A stretch of 64,000 nt of DNA from Marinicella marina (GCF_030065545.1 NZ_JASJNC010000007.1:310001-374000), one strand, 5' to 3'. Positions 55,146-63,981 are shown, counted from the stretch's first letter. Program-made: numbers and translations. The notes: generated from the sequence alone by a model not told the origin.

Positions 55146-55589
55146 ATGAATGACACCTCGATGAAATACCTGATGACCGAGTACCACAAGTCTCACATCA
55201 ACCGCACCAACCAAATCATCCACTACTTTTGCGTGCCACTGATTTTTTGGTCTATCACGGCGGCTTTGTGGACAGTGAAAATCCCCATAGCATTGAATTT
55301 AGCGGTGGTTACCGCGGTATTATTGATGCTTTATTACTTGGTAAAAAGCGCAAAAGTTTTTCTTACCATGTCAGTATTTACCGCTGCTTGCTTGGCGCTG
55401 AATTTCTGGCTTGAATCAATCGGCACCCCTTTGTTAACCACAGCGATTGTGGTTTTTGTTGCTGCCTGGGTGGGTCAATTCATCGGCCACCACATAGAAG
55501 GCAAAAGACCCTCTTTTTATAAAGACTTACAGTTTTTGTTGATTGGCCCGGCTTGGGTGGTGTTTAAATTTTTTAATATCAAGCTTTAG
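55146..55589 (+). CDS. DUF962/Mpo1-like membrane protein
   Basis: 147 residues. Several hydrophobic helices (about 25-45, 48-66, 70-90, 92-115) and the family signatures YHKSHINRTNQIIHYFCVPL and WVGQFIGHHIEGKRPSFYKD, with LLIGPAWVVFK at the end. The yeast homologue Mpo1 is a dioxygenase acting on 2-hydroxy fatty acids, with histidines in these motifs; bacterial members are probably lipid oxidation enzymes but this is inferred from the family. Likely co-expressed with purC. Confidence 0.85.
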   Translation: MNDTSMKYLMTEYHKSHINRTNQIIHYFCVPLIFWSITAALWTVKIPIALNLAVVTAVLLMLYYLVKSAKVFLTMSVFTAACLALNFWLESIGTPLLTTAIVVFVAAWVGQFIGHHIEGKRPSFYKDLQFLLIGPAWVVFKFFNIKL

Positions 55590-55690
55590 CTTACTGACTG
55601 AAAAAGCCCGCTGACTTTACATTCACTTAACGACCCAATCCTATAATAAGCTGAATCCTTCATTAAGCCCTTAATGGCCCTCAGCTCGCA

Positions 55691-56395
55691 TTGCAAACAG
55701 CAAACTCACATCTTAACTGGCGACCGCATGACCACACACATTGGTTCAAGCACATGCTGCTGCCGTTGTGTCTGATTGTAGTGATTTTAGCCTTACCCAG
55801 ACCATGGGAAACACAGCGATATGAGGCACCTGTCCTGGTCATCGATTTAAGCCAAGAGCCGGTGAATGAACCCGTTGCGTTAGAGCCGGTTGAACCCAAG
55901 CTGGATGAGCCTTCACCCCTTGAACCGTTGCCTGATAAACCTTTGGCCCAGGGACCTCCAGCCACCGAGCCACTGACTGTAACATCCACTGACATGCCAC
56001 CTGCAAAAGCGACTGAAACAAACCAAGACCCGCCTCAGACCAAAACAGACACAACACAAGTAACCACAACAGTCAAAGCCACCGATGTGCTGCGCATGCT
56101 ACAAAATCGACCGACCATGGAACTCACTCCTGAATTCCAAGCCCGCACTGCCCCAAGTAAGGATTTTTATATCCCAGAACAACAAATAATGGACTGGTAT
56201 GCCGATATCCCATTGCTCGATGAATCCATCGACAAACCAAAGTTACAGATGCGTTTTTATGCCGAAGGCTTTGAGGGTTCTATAGAGAAGTTCTTCGATA
56301 AAGTTACCTACCGCAAAACATTCACCACCAAATACGGCACCAAAATCCATTGCGCCCTGATTGCTGGGGTAATGGCCGCTTGTGGCTGGAAGTAA
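55691..56395 (+). CDS. Single-pass membrane protein with proline-rich linker, function unknown
   Basis: 234 residues. A membrane helix at about 20-36 (HMLLPLCLIVVILALPRPW) is followed by a Pro/Glu/Asp-rich stretch (about 55-120; repeats such as EPVNEPVALEPVEPKLDEP) and a C-terminal folded region (about 128-234), including ELTPEFQARTAPSKDFYIPE, DWYADIPLLDESIDKPK and FTTKYGTKIHCALIAGVMAA. The architecture is TonB/TolA-like but the end is not a TonB domain. The start is a TTG at 55691, with an in-frame stop just upstream; ATG 55754 is the alternative. A TATAAT occurs at 55642-55647. No family recognised. Confidence 0.65.
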   Translation: MQTANSHLNWRPHDHTHWFKHMLLPLCLIVVILALPRPWETQRYEAPVLVIDLSQEPVNEPVALEPVEPKLDEPSPLEPLPDKPLAQGPPATEPLTVTSTDMPPAKATETNQDPPQTKTDTTQVTTTVKATDVLRMLQNRPTMELTPEFQARTAPSKDFYIPEQQIMDWYADIPLLDESIDKPKLQMRFYAEGFEGSIEKFFDKVTYRKTFTTKYGTKIHCALIAGVMAACGWK

Positions 56396-56500
56396 AGCAA
56401 CACTGGCTCAGCTGCGTTGTGATTGGTTAAAATTAAGCGAACAACAAAGCAGAAGCCAGTGGTTGCCAGATTGTTTTTGGAGCCGTAATCGAAAATTTCT

Positions 56501-56564
56501 GTGGGGTGGGCTGCGCCCATCATTGATTCCTCACCTAATCTTGGTGGGCAAAGCGCATCCTACT
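56501..56564. repeat. REP-like palindromic element
   Basis: Two imperfect GGTGGGC...GC(C/A)C(A/T) units, one reading TGGGCTGCGCCCA, the other GGTGGGCAAAGCGCATCC with TAC after it. This resembles dispersed palindromic elements frequent in gammaproteobacterial intergenic DNA. Only this copy is visible, so dispersion cannot be shown here. It lies in the gap between convergent genes. Confidence 0.4.
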
Positions 56565-56616
56565 CAGCCTGTTTTTTTTGGCCATGCATGAACACACCAG
56601 AGCGTAAAAACGAGTT

Positions 56617-57030
56617 TCAACTTATCTTAGGTGACTGCTTGTTGCGCCAACCCAACACAAAAACATAAGCAAAGAACAACATGAAGATCAGGTCGTTCAA
56701 ACCATATATGCTGTAGAAGATACCGGCCAGTAAATCCTGCTCATACAGCGGTGCCAATTCATTATTTCTTTGCCAGTTAATCCAAACCCAGACATAAATC
56801 AGCTTTTCAATGGCAAAGACTGCCGCCAGCCATTTGAGTTTATAGCTCATTTGTGACGCAGCTAAATAGGCCAATCCCCAAAGCACAATCATCAACAAGC
56901 CAAAATTTGACATCACCACCGGATCGGCCAGGTTGATGGTGGTGTTGGTGAAGCCCTTGGAGAATAACAGCACACTGAAGTTCATTGCTGCTGCCAGTAC
57001 AAAACCTGTTTTGATGTGTTTCTGTTGCAT
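56617..57030 (-). CDS. Four-helix membrane protein of unknown function
   Basis: 137 residues from ATG 57030 (a GTG 6 bases upstream is also in frame; AGAGG lies 6 bases before the ATG). Four predicted transmembrane helices: about 10-24, 40-57, 67-83 and 105-130. No known family signature. It follows the LpxL-like gene by 17 bases and is the last gene of the LPS unit, so a role at the envelope is likely but unproven. Confidence 0.7.
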   Translation of the reverse strand: MQQKHIKTGFVLAAAMNFSVLLFSKGFTNTTINLADPVVMSNFGLLMIVLWGLAYLAASQMSYKLKWLAAVFAIEKLIYVWVWINWQRNNELAPLYEQDLLAGIFYSIYGLNDLIFMLFFAYVFVLGWRNKQSPKIS

Positions 57031-57047
57031 AACCACCTCTTAATGTT

Positions 57048-57944
57048 TCAATGGTAAGGATTTTCAAACCCTTCTGGTTGGTTTTTAAACCGCCGGTGAA
57101 CCCACAGGTATTGTTCGGGGTATTGTTTGATCTGTGTTTCGAACAACTGATTGATGGTTGTGGTGGCGTCTATTTCGGACAATTCGCTGAGCTGTTTCAT
57201 TTCCGGCAACACCTCCACACGCCATTGACAGGGGCCGGTTCTGAAACAAAACCAAGGGATGACCTTGACCCCTTTTTTGGCCAATTTATAGGTACCTATG
57301 GTAGTCGCCGCTGGCCGGTCAAAAAACGGCGCAAATTCAACTTGGTAGGAAAAATTCTGATCAGGGGCATAATAAACTGGATGCCCTGATTTAACTGATG
57401 CCAGTAAGCTGCGGATGTTTTTCTTATCAATCAACTTTTCCACAAAGGATAAACGCGCTGCTTCTAAGTGTGCCTCAAGCAGTTTGTTGTTGTGTTGGCG
57501 GGCCAGCATATGACCAACAGGTATTTGTTGAGCTTTGAGCAGTTGGTTCAGTCCTCGGATACCCCACTCAATGGAAGTGGTGTGACAACTCAACAACAAA
57601 CAACCCTGACCTATTTTTATCGCTTGATTAAGGTGTTCTAAACCCACCACCTCAAAATGATCAACCACCTGATCATCTTCGGCCCACAGCGCTGCCAACA
57701 TTTCCATCACACCTTGGCCGGTAGAAAGCATGTTGGCTTTGAGCAGACTTTTGGCTTGTTGGGTTGTGAGCTGGGGAAAACAAATGCCAATGTTAGTGCG
57801 GGCGATGCGTTTGCGCGAATTAGGTAGGTAATAAAACAAGCGACCTAAAACTCGACCCATGCGCATTTGTGTGGCCAAGCGGCGCCTGGCCAGCCATTTG
57901 GCCAAGGCCACTTGGAGGTCAGTCTTTGTTTTGTTGAAGCTCAT
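57048..57944 (-). CDS. LpxL/HtrB-like lipid A late acyltransferase
   Basis: 298 residues with the LPLAT domain typical of lipid A acyltransferases. The HX4E motif lies in LLSCHTTSIEWG, followed by LARQHNNKLLEAHLEAAR, YYAPDQNFSYQVEFAPFFDR, AATTIGTYKLAKKG and YLWVHRRFKNQPEGFEN. This adds a secondary acyl chain to Kdo2-lipid IVA. The overlap with the GT2 gene and clustering with other LPS genes support an envelope function. Which acyl position is modified cannot be told. Confidence 0.88.
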   Translation of the reverse strand: MSFNKTKTDLQVALAKWLARRRLATQMRMGRVLGRLFYYLPNSRKRIARTNIGICFPQLTTQQAKSLLKANMLSTGQGVMEMLAALWAEDDQVVDHFEVVGLEHLNQAIKIGQGCLLLSCHTTSIEWGIRGLNQLLKAQQIPVGHMLARQHNNKLLEAHLEAARLSFVEKLIDKKNIRSLLASVKSGHPVYYAPDQNFSYQVEFAPFFDRPAATTIGTYKLAKKGVKVIPWFCFRTGPCQWRVEVLPEMKQLSELSEIDATTTINQLFETQIKQYPEQYLWVHRRFKNQPEGFENPYH

Positions 57945-58680
57945 ATAACTTGGCGTATTTTAAATAGGCATAATAACTGTTCAAGGTCGCATTAATGACC
58001 CCGGCCACACCATTGAATATCTGCCGTTTGATGATGAACTGGCGGAAAAAATAAAACGGTGGATACAGAAACAAACGCAAAGGACTGCAGCGTTTACCTC
58101 GATTGAATTTCTGTTGTGCAGCAAGCGCCGAATAGCGATTGATTTTATCCAGTTTGACTTGGATTGAGGTTTCACCATAATGTTTAAAAGGGGCATATAT
58201 TTTTTTCACTACACCATCGACTTTGATGGACTCATGCACCAGATCTTGGCTCATGTGAGATTTTTTGCGGTTGAACAAACGGATGAACTCATTGCGCTTG
58301 ACCCAGGGGTGAGCCCAATGCCAAAAAACCCATTCTATGCGCGGCAGGTTATAACCATCGGCTTTGGCTGGTTTATTTTGCCACTTTCCTAGTTGGGTGA
58401 TGGCTTTGGGTGTTAAGCATTCATCGGCGTCCAACAACATCACCCAATCATGCACCGCCATGTCGATAACGTCCTGTTTTTGTTGTGAAAAGCCCTTAAA
58501 AGCTTGTTGTTCCAGACGCACTTGTGGAAATTTTTCGATGATATTCAGAGTCTCATCTTCACTGTATGAGTCTAAAACAATGATTTCATCGGCCCATGAC
58601 AAGCTGGCCAAACATTTTTCAATGGTTTTTTCAGAATTAAATGAAGTCACTACTGCACTGACTGAATTAATCTTTGGCAT
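57919..58680 (-). CDS. Family 2 glycosyltransferase (WaaE/KdtX-like LPS core enzyme)
   Basis: 253 residues with the GT-A fold. AVVTSFNSEKTIEKCLASLS is the nucleotide-sugar entry, DEIIVLDSYSEDETL follows, and the metal-site LLDADECLTP is the DXD-like motif. It continues with a WaaE-like C-terminal region (FIRLFNRKKSHMSQDLVHES, YRYSA-like INRYSALAAQQ). WaaE-type enzymes add glucose or a related sugar to inner core heptose. It overlaps the O-antigen ligase and the LpxL-like gene, so co-translation is likely. Confidence 0.85.
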   Translation of the reverse strand: MPKINSVSAVVTSFNSEKTIEKCLASLSWADEIIVLDSYSEDETLNIIEKFPQVRLEQQAFKGFSQQKQDVIDMAVHDWVMLLDADECLTPKAITQLGKWQNKPAKADGYNLPRIEWVFWHWAHPWVKRNEFIRLFNRKKSHMSQDLVHESIKVDGVVKKIYAPFKHYGETSIQVKLDKINRYSALAAQQKFNRGKRCSPLRLFLYPPFYFFRQFIIKRQIFNGVAGVINATLNSYYAYLKYAKLYELQQNKD

Positions 58681-59917
58681 GTTTAACTCCGATAAAAAGC
58701 ACCACTAACATCCACCACAAACAAATTGACCAAAAGGATGAGAACAAAGAATACAACGAAACCACTGGCAGCATGGCCGCCAACAAGCCCACCGCAAATG
58801 GCCACACTTGATTTTGGCGAAAAACAGGCCGCACATATTTGATCAGTGCCCACAACAACATTGCCATCAAAATCAGGCCCAAGGTACCTGTTTCAGCCAA
58901 CACCTCTAACAACCAGTGGTGTGCATGCAGCGCACTGCCTTGTGTCGCCAGCCAAACATCATCAGCACCAGCATGATCAGCATAGGCCACCCTGAAGGCC
59001 CGTGCGCCAACACCATTGATGGGATGGCTCTTGTACATATCTATTGCCGTGTGCCATATGGGTAGCCGATCAGCCAAGGCAAAATCAATCGCCGACACAT
59101 CACCTTCAAACAGCGCCATACTGCGTTCCACCCGCTGTTGAAAAGCATTCGAACTGAACCACAAAACCGTCGCAGTCACCAGCATCAAACCACAGGCCTT
59201 TACCAACAACAACCAGCGCCGCCCTTTGGTGTGGTGCCACCAAAACAGCAACAAAACAAACAGCATCATCAACCAGGCTGAGCGGGTGCCACTGAGCAAA
59301 ACAGCAACGACGACCAAAGCAGTAAGCAACCAACGCCACTGCACTTTGGTTTGACACAGCTGAATCAATAACAGCGGTAAAAACAGCGCCAACACCGGTC
59401 CTAGTTTAACATTGTCACCAAACACACCGGTTAGACGACCTGGATAAGATGGCAGCCCCAATAAATTATGACCCAGCATGTTTTGTAGGCCTGCATCCAA
59501 CACCCAAACTACCACAATAACTGAAAGCCAAAAAATCAAGCGAGGCACAGTCTTTTCGTCACTGAAAAACAAAACCAGTACCCCCAGCAGATAAAAGCGC
59601 CAAGCTGAGGCAGTAATCAACCAACTTTTCTCAGGCCAATAGGAGTCCAGCGACGAGATTGCTGTCATCAAAAAGTAAGCGAAAAAAACCAAGGTGAACG
59701 GCTTGAACCATGGCTGCTGTCTGATGGTTTGATGATGTTGAATCAAACACCACAGCCCCCCAAAGGCCATCAGCAAGATTGGTAACTCAGACAAACGACC
59801 AAATGGCAACAACCACACAACAGCCAACAACAAAGCGACCAGCATGGTTTGTTTGCCATGGCCGACATTCTTATTGGTGCTCTTATCAGCACTGATGTGA
59901 TTATCAGTTGGGTACAT
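58667..59917 (-). CDS. O-antigen ligase/polymerase-like membrane protein
   Basis: 416 residues from ATG 59917 (a longer frame opens upstream within the GT4 gene; the preceding sequence lacks family resemblance). About ten to twelve transmembrane helices. The Wzy_C region is visible: LLSGTRSAWLMMLFVLLLFW, the large periplasmic loop with GVGARAFRVAYADHAGADDV and HAHHWLLEVLAETGTLGLIL, typical of WaaL-type ligases. It attaches O-antigen (or a similar polymer) to lipid A-core. It overlaps both neighbours by 14 bases. Confidence 0.87.
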   Translation of the reverse strand: MYPTDNHISADKSTNKNVGHGKQTMLVALLLAVVWLLPFGRLSELPILLMAFGGLWCLIQHHQTIRQQPWFKPFTLVFFAYFLMTAISSLDSYWPEKSWLITASAWRFYLLGVLVLFFSDEKTVPRLIFWLSVIVVVWVLDAGLQNMLGHNLLGLPSYPGRLTGVFGDNVKLGPVLALFLPLLLIQLCQTKVQWRWLLTALVVVAVLLSGTRSAWLMMLFVLLLFWWHHTKGRRWLLLVKACGLMLVTATVLWFSSNAFQQRVERSMALFEGDVSAIDFALADRLPIWHTAIDMYKSHPINGVGARAFRVAYADHAGADDVWLATQGSALHAHHWLLEVLAETGTLGLILMAMLLWALIKYVRPVFRQNQVWPFAVGLLAAMLPVVSLYSLFSSFWSICLWWMLVVLFIGVKHAKD

Positions 59918-61031
59918 TGATGAGCTCGTTATAAACAGCCAAAGTTTGATCGAACATGCTTTGATTTGCATAACTCTGGTGGGCTGGGACCACCGGGGAC
60001 TGTTGCAGAAAAGCCTCAATTCGCTGTGCCATGGCTTGAGAGTCCCCTGCTTGAATGGCACCTTGAGGAAATATGTCTTGTAGAATGTCTTTCACACCGC
60101 CAATGGCAAACCCCACCACCGGTGTACCAATGGTCAAGGCCTCAAGTACTGTCCGCCCAAAACTCTCTGGCTTGTTATTGGTTGAGACAACGACATCAAC
60201 TGCGGCATATAAATCAGGCATTTGACGTTGCACACCCAGCCAAATCACTTTATCTGAAACTTGATGTTTGGCCAATAAATCTGTGACTCGTTGACTGTAC
60301 TTCGATTCATCTGGCGCTGCGGTTAATAACAAGTAATGATCTGCAGCACCCTGCTGCAACCAGGGGATCATGTTTTCAATGCCTTTAACTCGTGTTAATC
60401 GGCCAGGTAACAAAACCTTCTTACTGGTGCTCAGTTGGGGGTGGCGTTTAAATAAAGCTTGTAAAAAGTCATTTTGTGCTTGGTAACCATGCTGAAATTG
60501 CGGGTCAATACCACGATTGATGACCACCGGCTGGTGCTTCAATTCGCTGTCAAAGTACTTTAATAAATATGCTTTAGCTGCAGCGGACACAGCAATAACC
60601 CGGTCACCCTTGGCCATAATGGCCGAATATTTTGATACCGAATGTAAACCATGCAAAGTGGTCACAAAATGTGGTTTATTAACAGTCATTTTTTTTAACG
60701 CAAAAAAACACAACCACGCAGGTATCCGCGATCGAGCATGCACCAAATCGATTTCTAACTTAAGCATCAAAGCCCGTAGTTTTTTCACTGACAACAAACT
60801 GGAGAGTGACTTTCTGTTGACGTTCAAAGTGATGTGCTGGACCCCATTGGAGGTTAATTCTTTGACCATTTCACCACCTGCGGAGACCACCACCGGTTGG
60901 TGACCCATGTTTTTCAGATAAATCGCAAACTCAACCGTACCACGCTCAACGCCACCTACTTCGAGGGCCGGCACAACTTGCATGATTTTCAGAGATTTCA
61001 ATGAAAAAGTGGGGTCATTTTTGAACAACAT
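59904..61031 (-). CDS. Family 4 glycosyltransferase (LPS core/envelope)
   Basis: 375 residues, GT-B fold. MQVVPALEVGGVERGTVEFA at the start and LLPGRLTRVKGIENMIPWLQ, then the E-x7-E-like motif PESFGRTVLEALTIGTPVVG, mark a GT4 retaining transferase. IDLVHARSRIPAWL is the acceptor-side domain. It is the first gene of the leftward LPS set (GT4, ligase, GT2, LpxL-like, membrane protein). The donor sugar is not indicated. Confidence 0.88.
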   Translation of the reverse strand: MLFKNDPTFSLKSLKIMQVVPALEVGGVERGTVEFAIYLKNMGHQPVVVSAGGEMVKELTSNGVQHITLNVNRKSLSSLLSVKKLRALMLKLEIDLVHARSRIPAWLCFFALKKMTVNKPHFVTTLHGLHSVSKYSAIMAKGDRVIAVSAAAKAYLLKYFDSELKHQPVVINRGIDPQFQHGYQAQNDFLQALFKRHPQLSTSKKVLLPGRLTRVKGIENMIPWLQQGAADHYLLLTAAPDESKYSQRVTDLLAKHQVSDKVIWLGVQRQMPDLYAAVDVVVSTNNKPESFGRTVLEALTIGTPVVGFAIGGVKDILQDIFPQGAIQAGDSQAMAQRIEAFLQQSPVVPAHQSYANQSMFDQTLAVYNELINVPN

Positions 61032-61080
61032 GGTTGTTTGAACACAACAGGTATGATTTGTTAGTCATACCCAACAGCAT

Positions 61081-61266
61081 TCAATCAACTTTTAGAATGT
61101 ATTTGGCACCACAATACTCACACACTGCTTCACCCGTTTTTTCCAAAGGCAGGAAAACTTTGGGATGAGAATTCCAAACAGCCATGTCTTTGCCTGGACA
61201 AGAAACGGGCAAATCGCTTGGTTTGACGTAATAAACTTTTTCAGTGTTGGCAGCATTCTGACTCAT
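61081..61266 (-). CDS. Zinc-finger (zf-CHCC) domain small protein
   Basis: 61 residues from ATG 61266. Conserved metal-site residues are in LPVSCPGKDMAVWNSHPKVF and VCEYCGAKYIL, with Cys/His/Cys/Cys spaced as in the NDUFS6-like zf-CHCC family. The same short protein is often encoded near LPS or sulfur/iron genes in Gammaproteobacteria. A longer frame upstream to 61314 lacks the motif context. It lies upstream of the GT4 gene by 49 bases. Confidence 0.85.
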   Translation of the reverse strand: MSQNAANTEKVYYVKPSDLPVSCPGKDMAVWNSHPKVFLPLEKTGEAVCEYCGAKYILKVD

Positions 61267-61339
61267 GATTAATCCTGATATTGTAATTGTAAAAAAAGAC
61301 ATCAAACTCAACATCTTTAATGCTAACAGTGGCGTAAGA

Positions 61340-61369
61340 TTGCATCCAGATCTGATTGGCCACTATAAT
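61340..61369 (+). promoter_or_regulatory. Putative promoter for the ELM1-family gene
   Basis: TATAAT (61364-61369) stands 18 bases after TTGCAT (61340-61345, three of six consensus). The gene start TTG is 29 bases past the hexamer. The -35 is weak. Confidence 0.4.
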
Positions 61370-61398
61370 GGATACGACATTATAAACTGTGAGCGCAT

Positions 61399-62364
61399 TT
61401 GAATAAAGTAAATCTGTGTTGGGTCATATCAGATGGCAGAAAAGGGCATGAAATTCAGTCTCAATCGTTGGCTGAACGAATCTCAAACAGCAGCACCACT
61501 TACACTTTTGATTTAAAACAGCCGTGGAAGTTATTTGCGCCAAAATTACTGCCGGTCTTTGATCATGCCACGCTTTGGGCTGAAGCCAAACAACCCGATC
61601 TCAGCCATCGACCAGATTTGATTGTCACTGCCGGTCGCCAGGCTGCGGCGGTGGGCAAACATTTGCGGAAAAAACTCAAGCACAAAGGCGTGAAAACCAA
61701 ACACATTCACATAATGAACCCCAAAGACAATCCAGACAATTATGACTTGTTGCTGTTACCGGCGCATGATGGCAAAAATGGTGACAAGGTGGTTACTTTT
61801 TTTGGTAGCCTCCACCCATTTGACTCAACATGGTATCGATCAGCACCTGCCCGACCAGCAAAGTTTCCAACTATTGCATTGGTAATTGGCAACCCATCTG
61901 GCAATTATTTCGACCAAGACTTCTGTGATGAGTTGGAAAAGATAAGACGACAGCATCCTGATACAGGCTTGCTTGTGTGTGGTTCACCGAGACTGCAAGA
62001 AAGCAGCATTCAAAGAATCAAAAAACAATTGAAAGGTGATGATCAATACTGGCTCAACCCACAAGATGGTGACAACCCCTATCAAGACATTCTGAGGTAT
62101 GCCCAACACATCTATGTGACTGCTGACAGCATCAATATGATCAATGAATGCGCTTCCAGTGAAGCGCAATTGAGCATCCTGGCCAAAACCCATGTCACCA
62201 GCAAAAAGCACCTCAAATTCATACAATCGATCAATGACAGATTGACTGACTTCTCAACCAGCCAAGCAAGTCAGCCAACTCCCATCAGAGGCATTGATGA
62301 AGTGATCGCCGATGACAAACTTCAAAAACTCTTGAATTCACCAACCTCATCAAGTTCTGGGTAA
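61399..62364 (+). CDS. ELM1-family glycosyltransferase-like protein
   Basis: 321 residues. Matches the ELM1 (COG3660) family: NLCWVISDGRKGHEIQSQSL, DLIVTAGRQAAAVGKHLRKK, TIALVIGNPSGNYFD, RLQESSIQRIKKQL and VTADSINMINECASSEAQLS. The fold is GT-B-like; plant ELM1 is linked to mitochondrial division while bacterial copies sit in LPS loci and are likely glycosyltransferases for core sugars. The start is TTG at 61399; the GTG 10 bases upstream is out of frame. It ends within the convergent trmH gene by 43 bases. Confidence 0.82.
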   Translation: MNKVNLCWVISDGRKGHEIQSQSLAERISNSSTTYTFDLKQPWKLFAPKLLPVFDHATLWAEAKQPDLSHRPDLIVTAGRQAAAVGKHLRKKLKHKGVKTKHIHIMNPKDNPDNYDLLLLPAHDGKNGDKVVTFFGSLHPFDSTWYRSAPARPAKFPTIALVIGNPSGNYFDQDFCDELEKIRRQHPDTGLLVCGSPRLQESSIQRIKKQLKGDDQYWLNPQDGDNPYQDILRYAQHIYVTADSINMINECASSEAQLSILAKTHVTSKKHLKFIQSINDRLTDFSTSQASQPTPIRGIDEVIADDKLQKLLNSPTSSSSG

Positions 62365-62972
62365 GGCTTGCCATTTTTCTGGCACAAATCAGCAATTTTG
62401 GGCCAACACCACTCAAACAATGTTCTGTTATAAGTCTCTGGATCCAATGAACATTTATCATACATTCCCGCCGCAGCCCTTTGTCGTTGTGCTTCATACA
62501 AAATCAAAGCACACGCCACAGACACATTCAATGATGCCACCATGCCCACCATCGGCACAATGATGTGTTGATCAACCATCGCAGCGGTTGTTGGCTGTAC
62601 GCCCTCTAACTCAGCCCCCATGACGATGGCTGTTGGTTGGGTGTAATCAACCTGACGAAAATCCACTGCCTCATCCGACAAATGTGCCGCCAGTAGCTGA
62701 TGTCCACTGGATTTCAGCTGTTTTGCAATGCTGGTGAATTCATCATGCTGATTCGCAACCACATATTTTTGTGAGCCCTTAGCGGTGTTGGTCAATGGCC
62801 TATAGCCCTCTTCAACTGGGATGTAGTGCGTTTCAAATACACCCACTGCATCACAAGAACGAATGATGGCGTTGAAATTGTGCGGTTTGTGCACCCAGTC
62901 CATAACCACCGTTAAGTCAGTCTGTCTGGCTTGTAATACCTGTTTCAGTCGTTCAAAGCGTTGGGGTGTCAT
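62322..62972 (-). CDS. trmH: tRNA (guanosine-18-2'-O)-methyltransferase
   Basis: 216 residues. SPOUT-fold enzyme methylating G18 of tRNA. Closely matches E. coli TrmH: LTVVMDWVHKPHNFNAIIRS, LLAAHLSDEAVDFRQVDYTQ, TAIVMGAELEGV and the knot region IIVPMVGMVASLNVSVACAL, then ILYEAQRQRAAAGMYD. It lies downstream of a terminator that belongs to the upstream gene. Confidence 0.95.
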   Translation of the reverse strand: MTPQRFERLKQVLQARQTDLTVVMDWVHKPHNFNAIIRSCDAVGVFETHYIPVEEGYRPLTNTAKGSQKYVVANQHDEFTSIAKQLKSSGHQLLAAHLSDEAVDFRQVDYTQPTAIVMGAELEGVQPTTAAMVDQHIIVPMVGMVASLNVSVACALILYEAQRQRAAAGMYDKCSLDPETYNRTLFEWCWPKIADLCQKNGKPYPELDEVGEFKSF

Positions 62973-62993
62973 GGCATTAAAGGTATTTTCAGT

Positions 62994-63020
62994 AAAAAAA
63001 AGAGCAGCCTAACTGGCTGC
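62994..63020 (-). terminator. Rho-independent terminator after the exported protein gene
   Basis: On the minus strand GCAGCC (63020-63015) pairs with GGCTGC (63009-63004) with a five-base loop and runs into T8 (63001-62994). It stops transcription of the gene ending at 63055 before trmH. Confidence 0.85.
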
Positions 63021-63054
63021 CCTTGGTTGATCAGTTTGTACTATTTCCTGACAA

Positions 63055-63981
63055 TTAATTGGGGCTGACTATAGGCAAATCAATGGTGGTCATCTCAAAG
63101 CCAGAAAATGACTTGTTGCCGGTAAAACGATCAACCACACCAGTTGAGTCAATGGTATTAACTTTGGTGAAAATTGCTGCCATTAATTGAATATTCTCGC
63201 CGACTGCAGCATTCACACTGATAGGTCTACGGACCGACAGTTTTATACTGTAATTAGAAGTCAAGAGAATGTCTTTGACCACACCATTGTTACTGGTGCA
63301 ATCACCAACATCTGCTCCTTGGTCATCTAAAATATCACAAGATAACAAACTCACTGACTGACCCTCAAAATAAGCCAAACTGTTTTTGTTGTATGGGAAG
63401 TATTCAATTAAATCCAATTCTTGATCAGCAGCTGTGTTATTTACATACGTTATATCATACCTGACGCTTTCACCTGGGACAAAACCACCCAGTGGTGCCC
63501 CAATGATTTCAAAGTTGATGGCAGTTGGCGCTGGAATAGTAGGTTCATCCCATGTGTCTTCGAAGATGACGTCATACTTTCCATCGGTTAAACATATTGA
63601 TTTGCTGCGGTTTTCAGTGGTGATATCAAAAGACTTTCTTTTGATGTTGTAATTGATATTAGAATCAACACCCATCAATGATAACTCACCTAAGCCGTCA
63701 CCTTTATTATCTCCATTGGGATCTGTGATGCGCAAATTAACGTTGGCCACAGGGGTGTATTCGTCCACGCGGTTACAAATAACCGGGTGGGTGCTGCGCG
63801 AACTCAATTGACTGGTTCCAATCTGGTATTGCGTGTTTCCTTTCAACACAATTGTTGGAATTAAGGACACACCACCATTCACCAGATTTTTATCTAATTT
63901 AAGAGTGACCGCTGTGGATGCGGCTGACACTCCCAAAGTGGTTAGCAAAACAATCATTTTGCTGGTTTTAATCTTCTTCAT
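63055..63981 (-). CDS. Exported protein of unknown function
   Basis: 308 residues with a signal peptide at about 1-24 (SKMIVLLTTLGVSAASTAV). The N-terminal half is beta-rich with VICNRVDEYTPVANVNLRIT and SICLTDGKYDVIFED; the C-terminal part contains VPGESVRYDITYVNNTAADQ and LDLIEYFPYNKNSLAYF, similar to DUF11-type beta-sandwich domains found in surface proteins. Four cysteines are spread through it. An SD-like AAGGT lies before the ATG; a strong terminator follows the stop. Likely periplasmic or surface exposed. No family match is certain. Confidence 0.75.
   Translation of the reverse strand: MKKIKTSKMIVLLTTLGVSAASTAVTLKLDKNLVNGGVSLIPTIVLKGNTQYQIGTSQLSSRSTHPVICNRVDEYTPVANVNLRITDPNGDNKGDGLGELSLMGVDSNINYNIKRKSFDITTENRSKSICLTDGKYDVIFEDTWDEPTIPAPTAINFEIIGAPLGGFVPGESVRYDITYVNNTAADQELDLIEYFPYNKNSLAYFEGQSVSLLSCDILDDQGADVGDCTSNNGVVKDILLTSNYSIKLSVRRPISVNAAVGENIQLMAAIFTKVNTIDSTGVVDRFTGNKSFSGFEMTTIDLPIVSPN

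Noticed and set aside
56308-56523. Leftward frame of 71 residues
   Set aside because: Antisense to the end of a real gene and to the repeat element; no signature.
56382-56591. Rightward 69-residue frame after the 55691-56395 gene
   Set aside because: Its end (WGGLRPSLIPHLILVGKAHP) is the kind of translation produced by dispersed palindromic repeats, and no start signal is evident.
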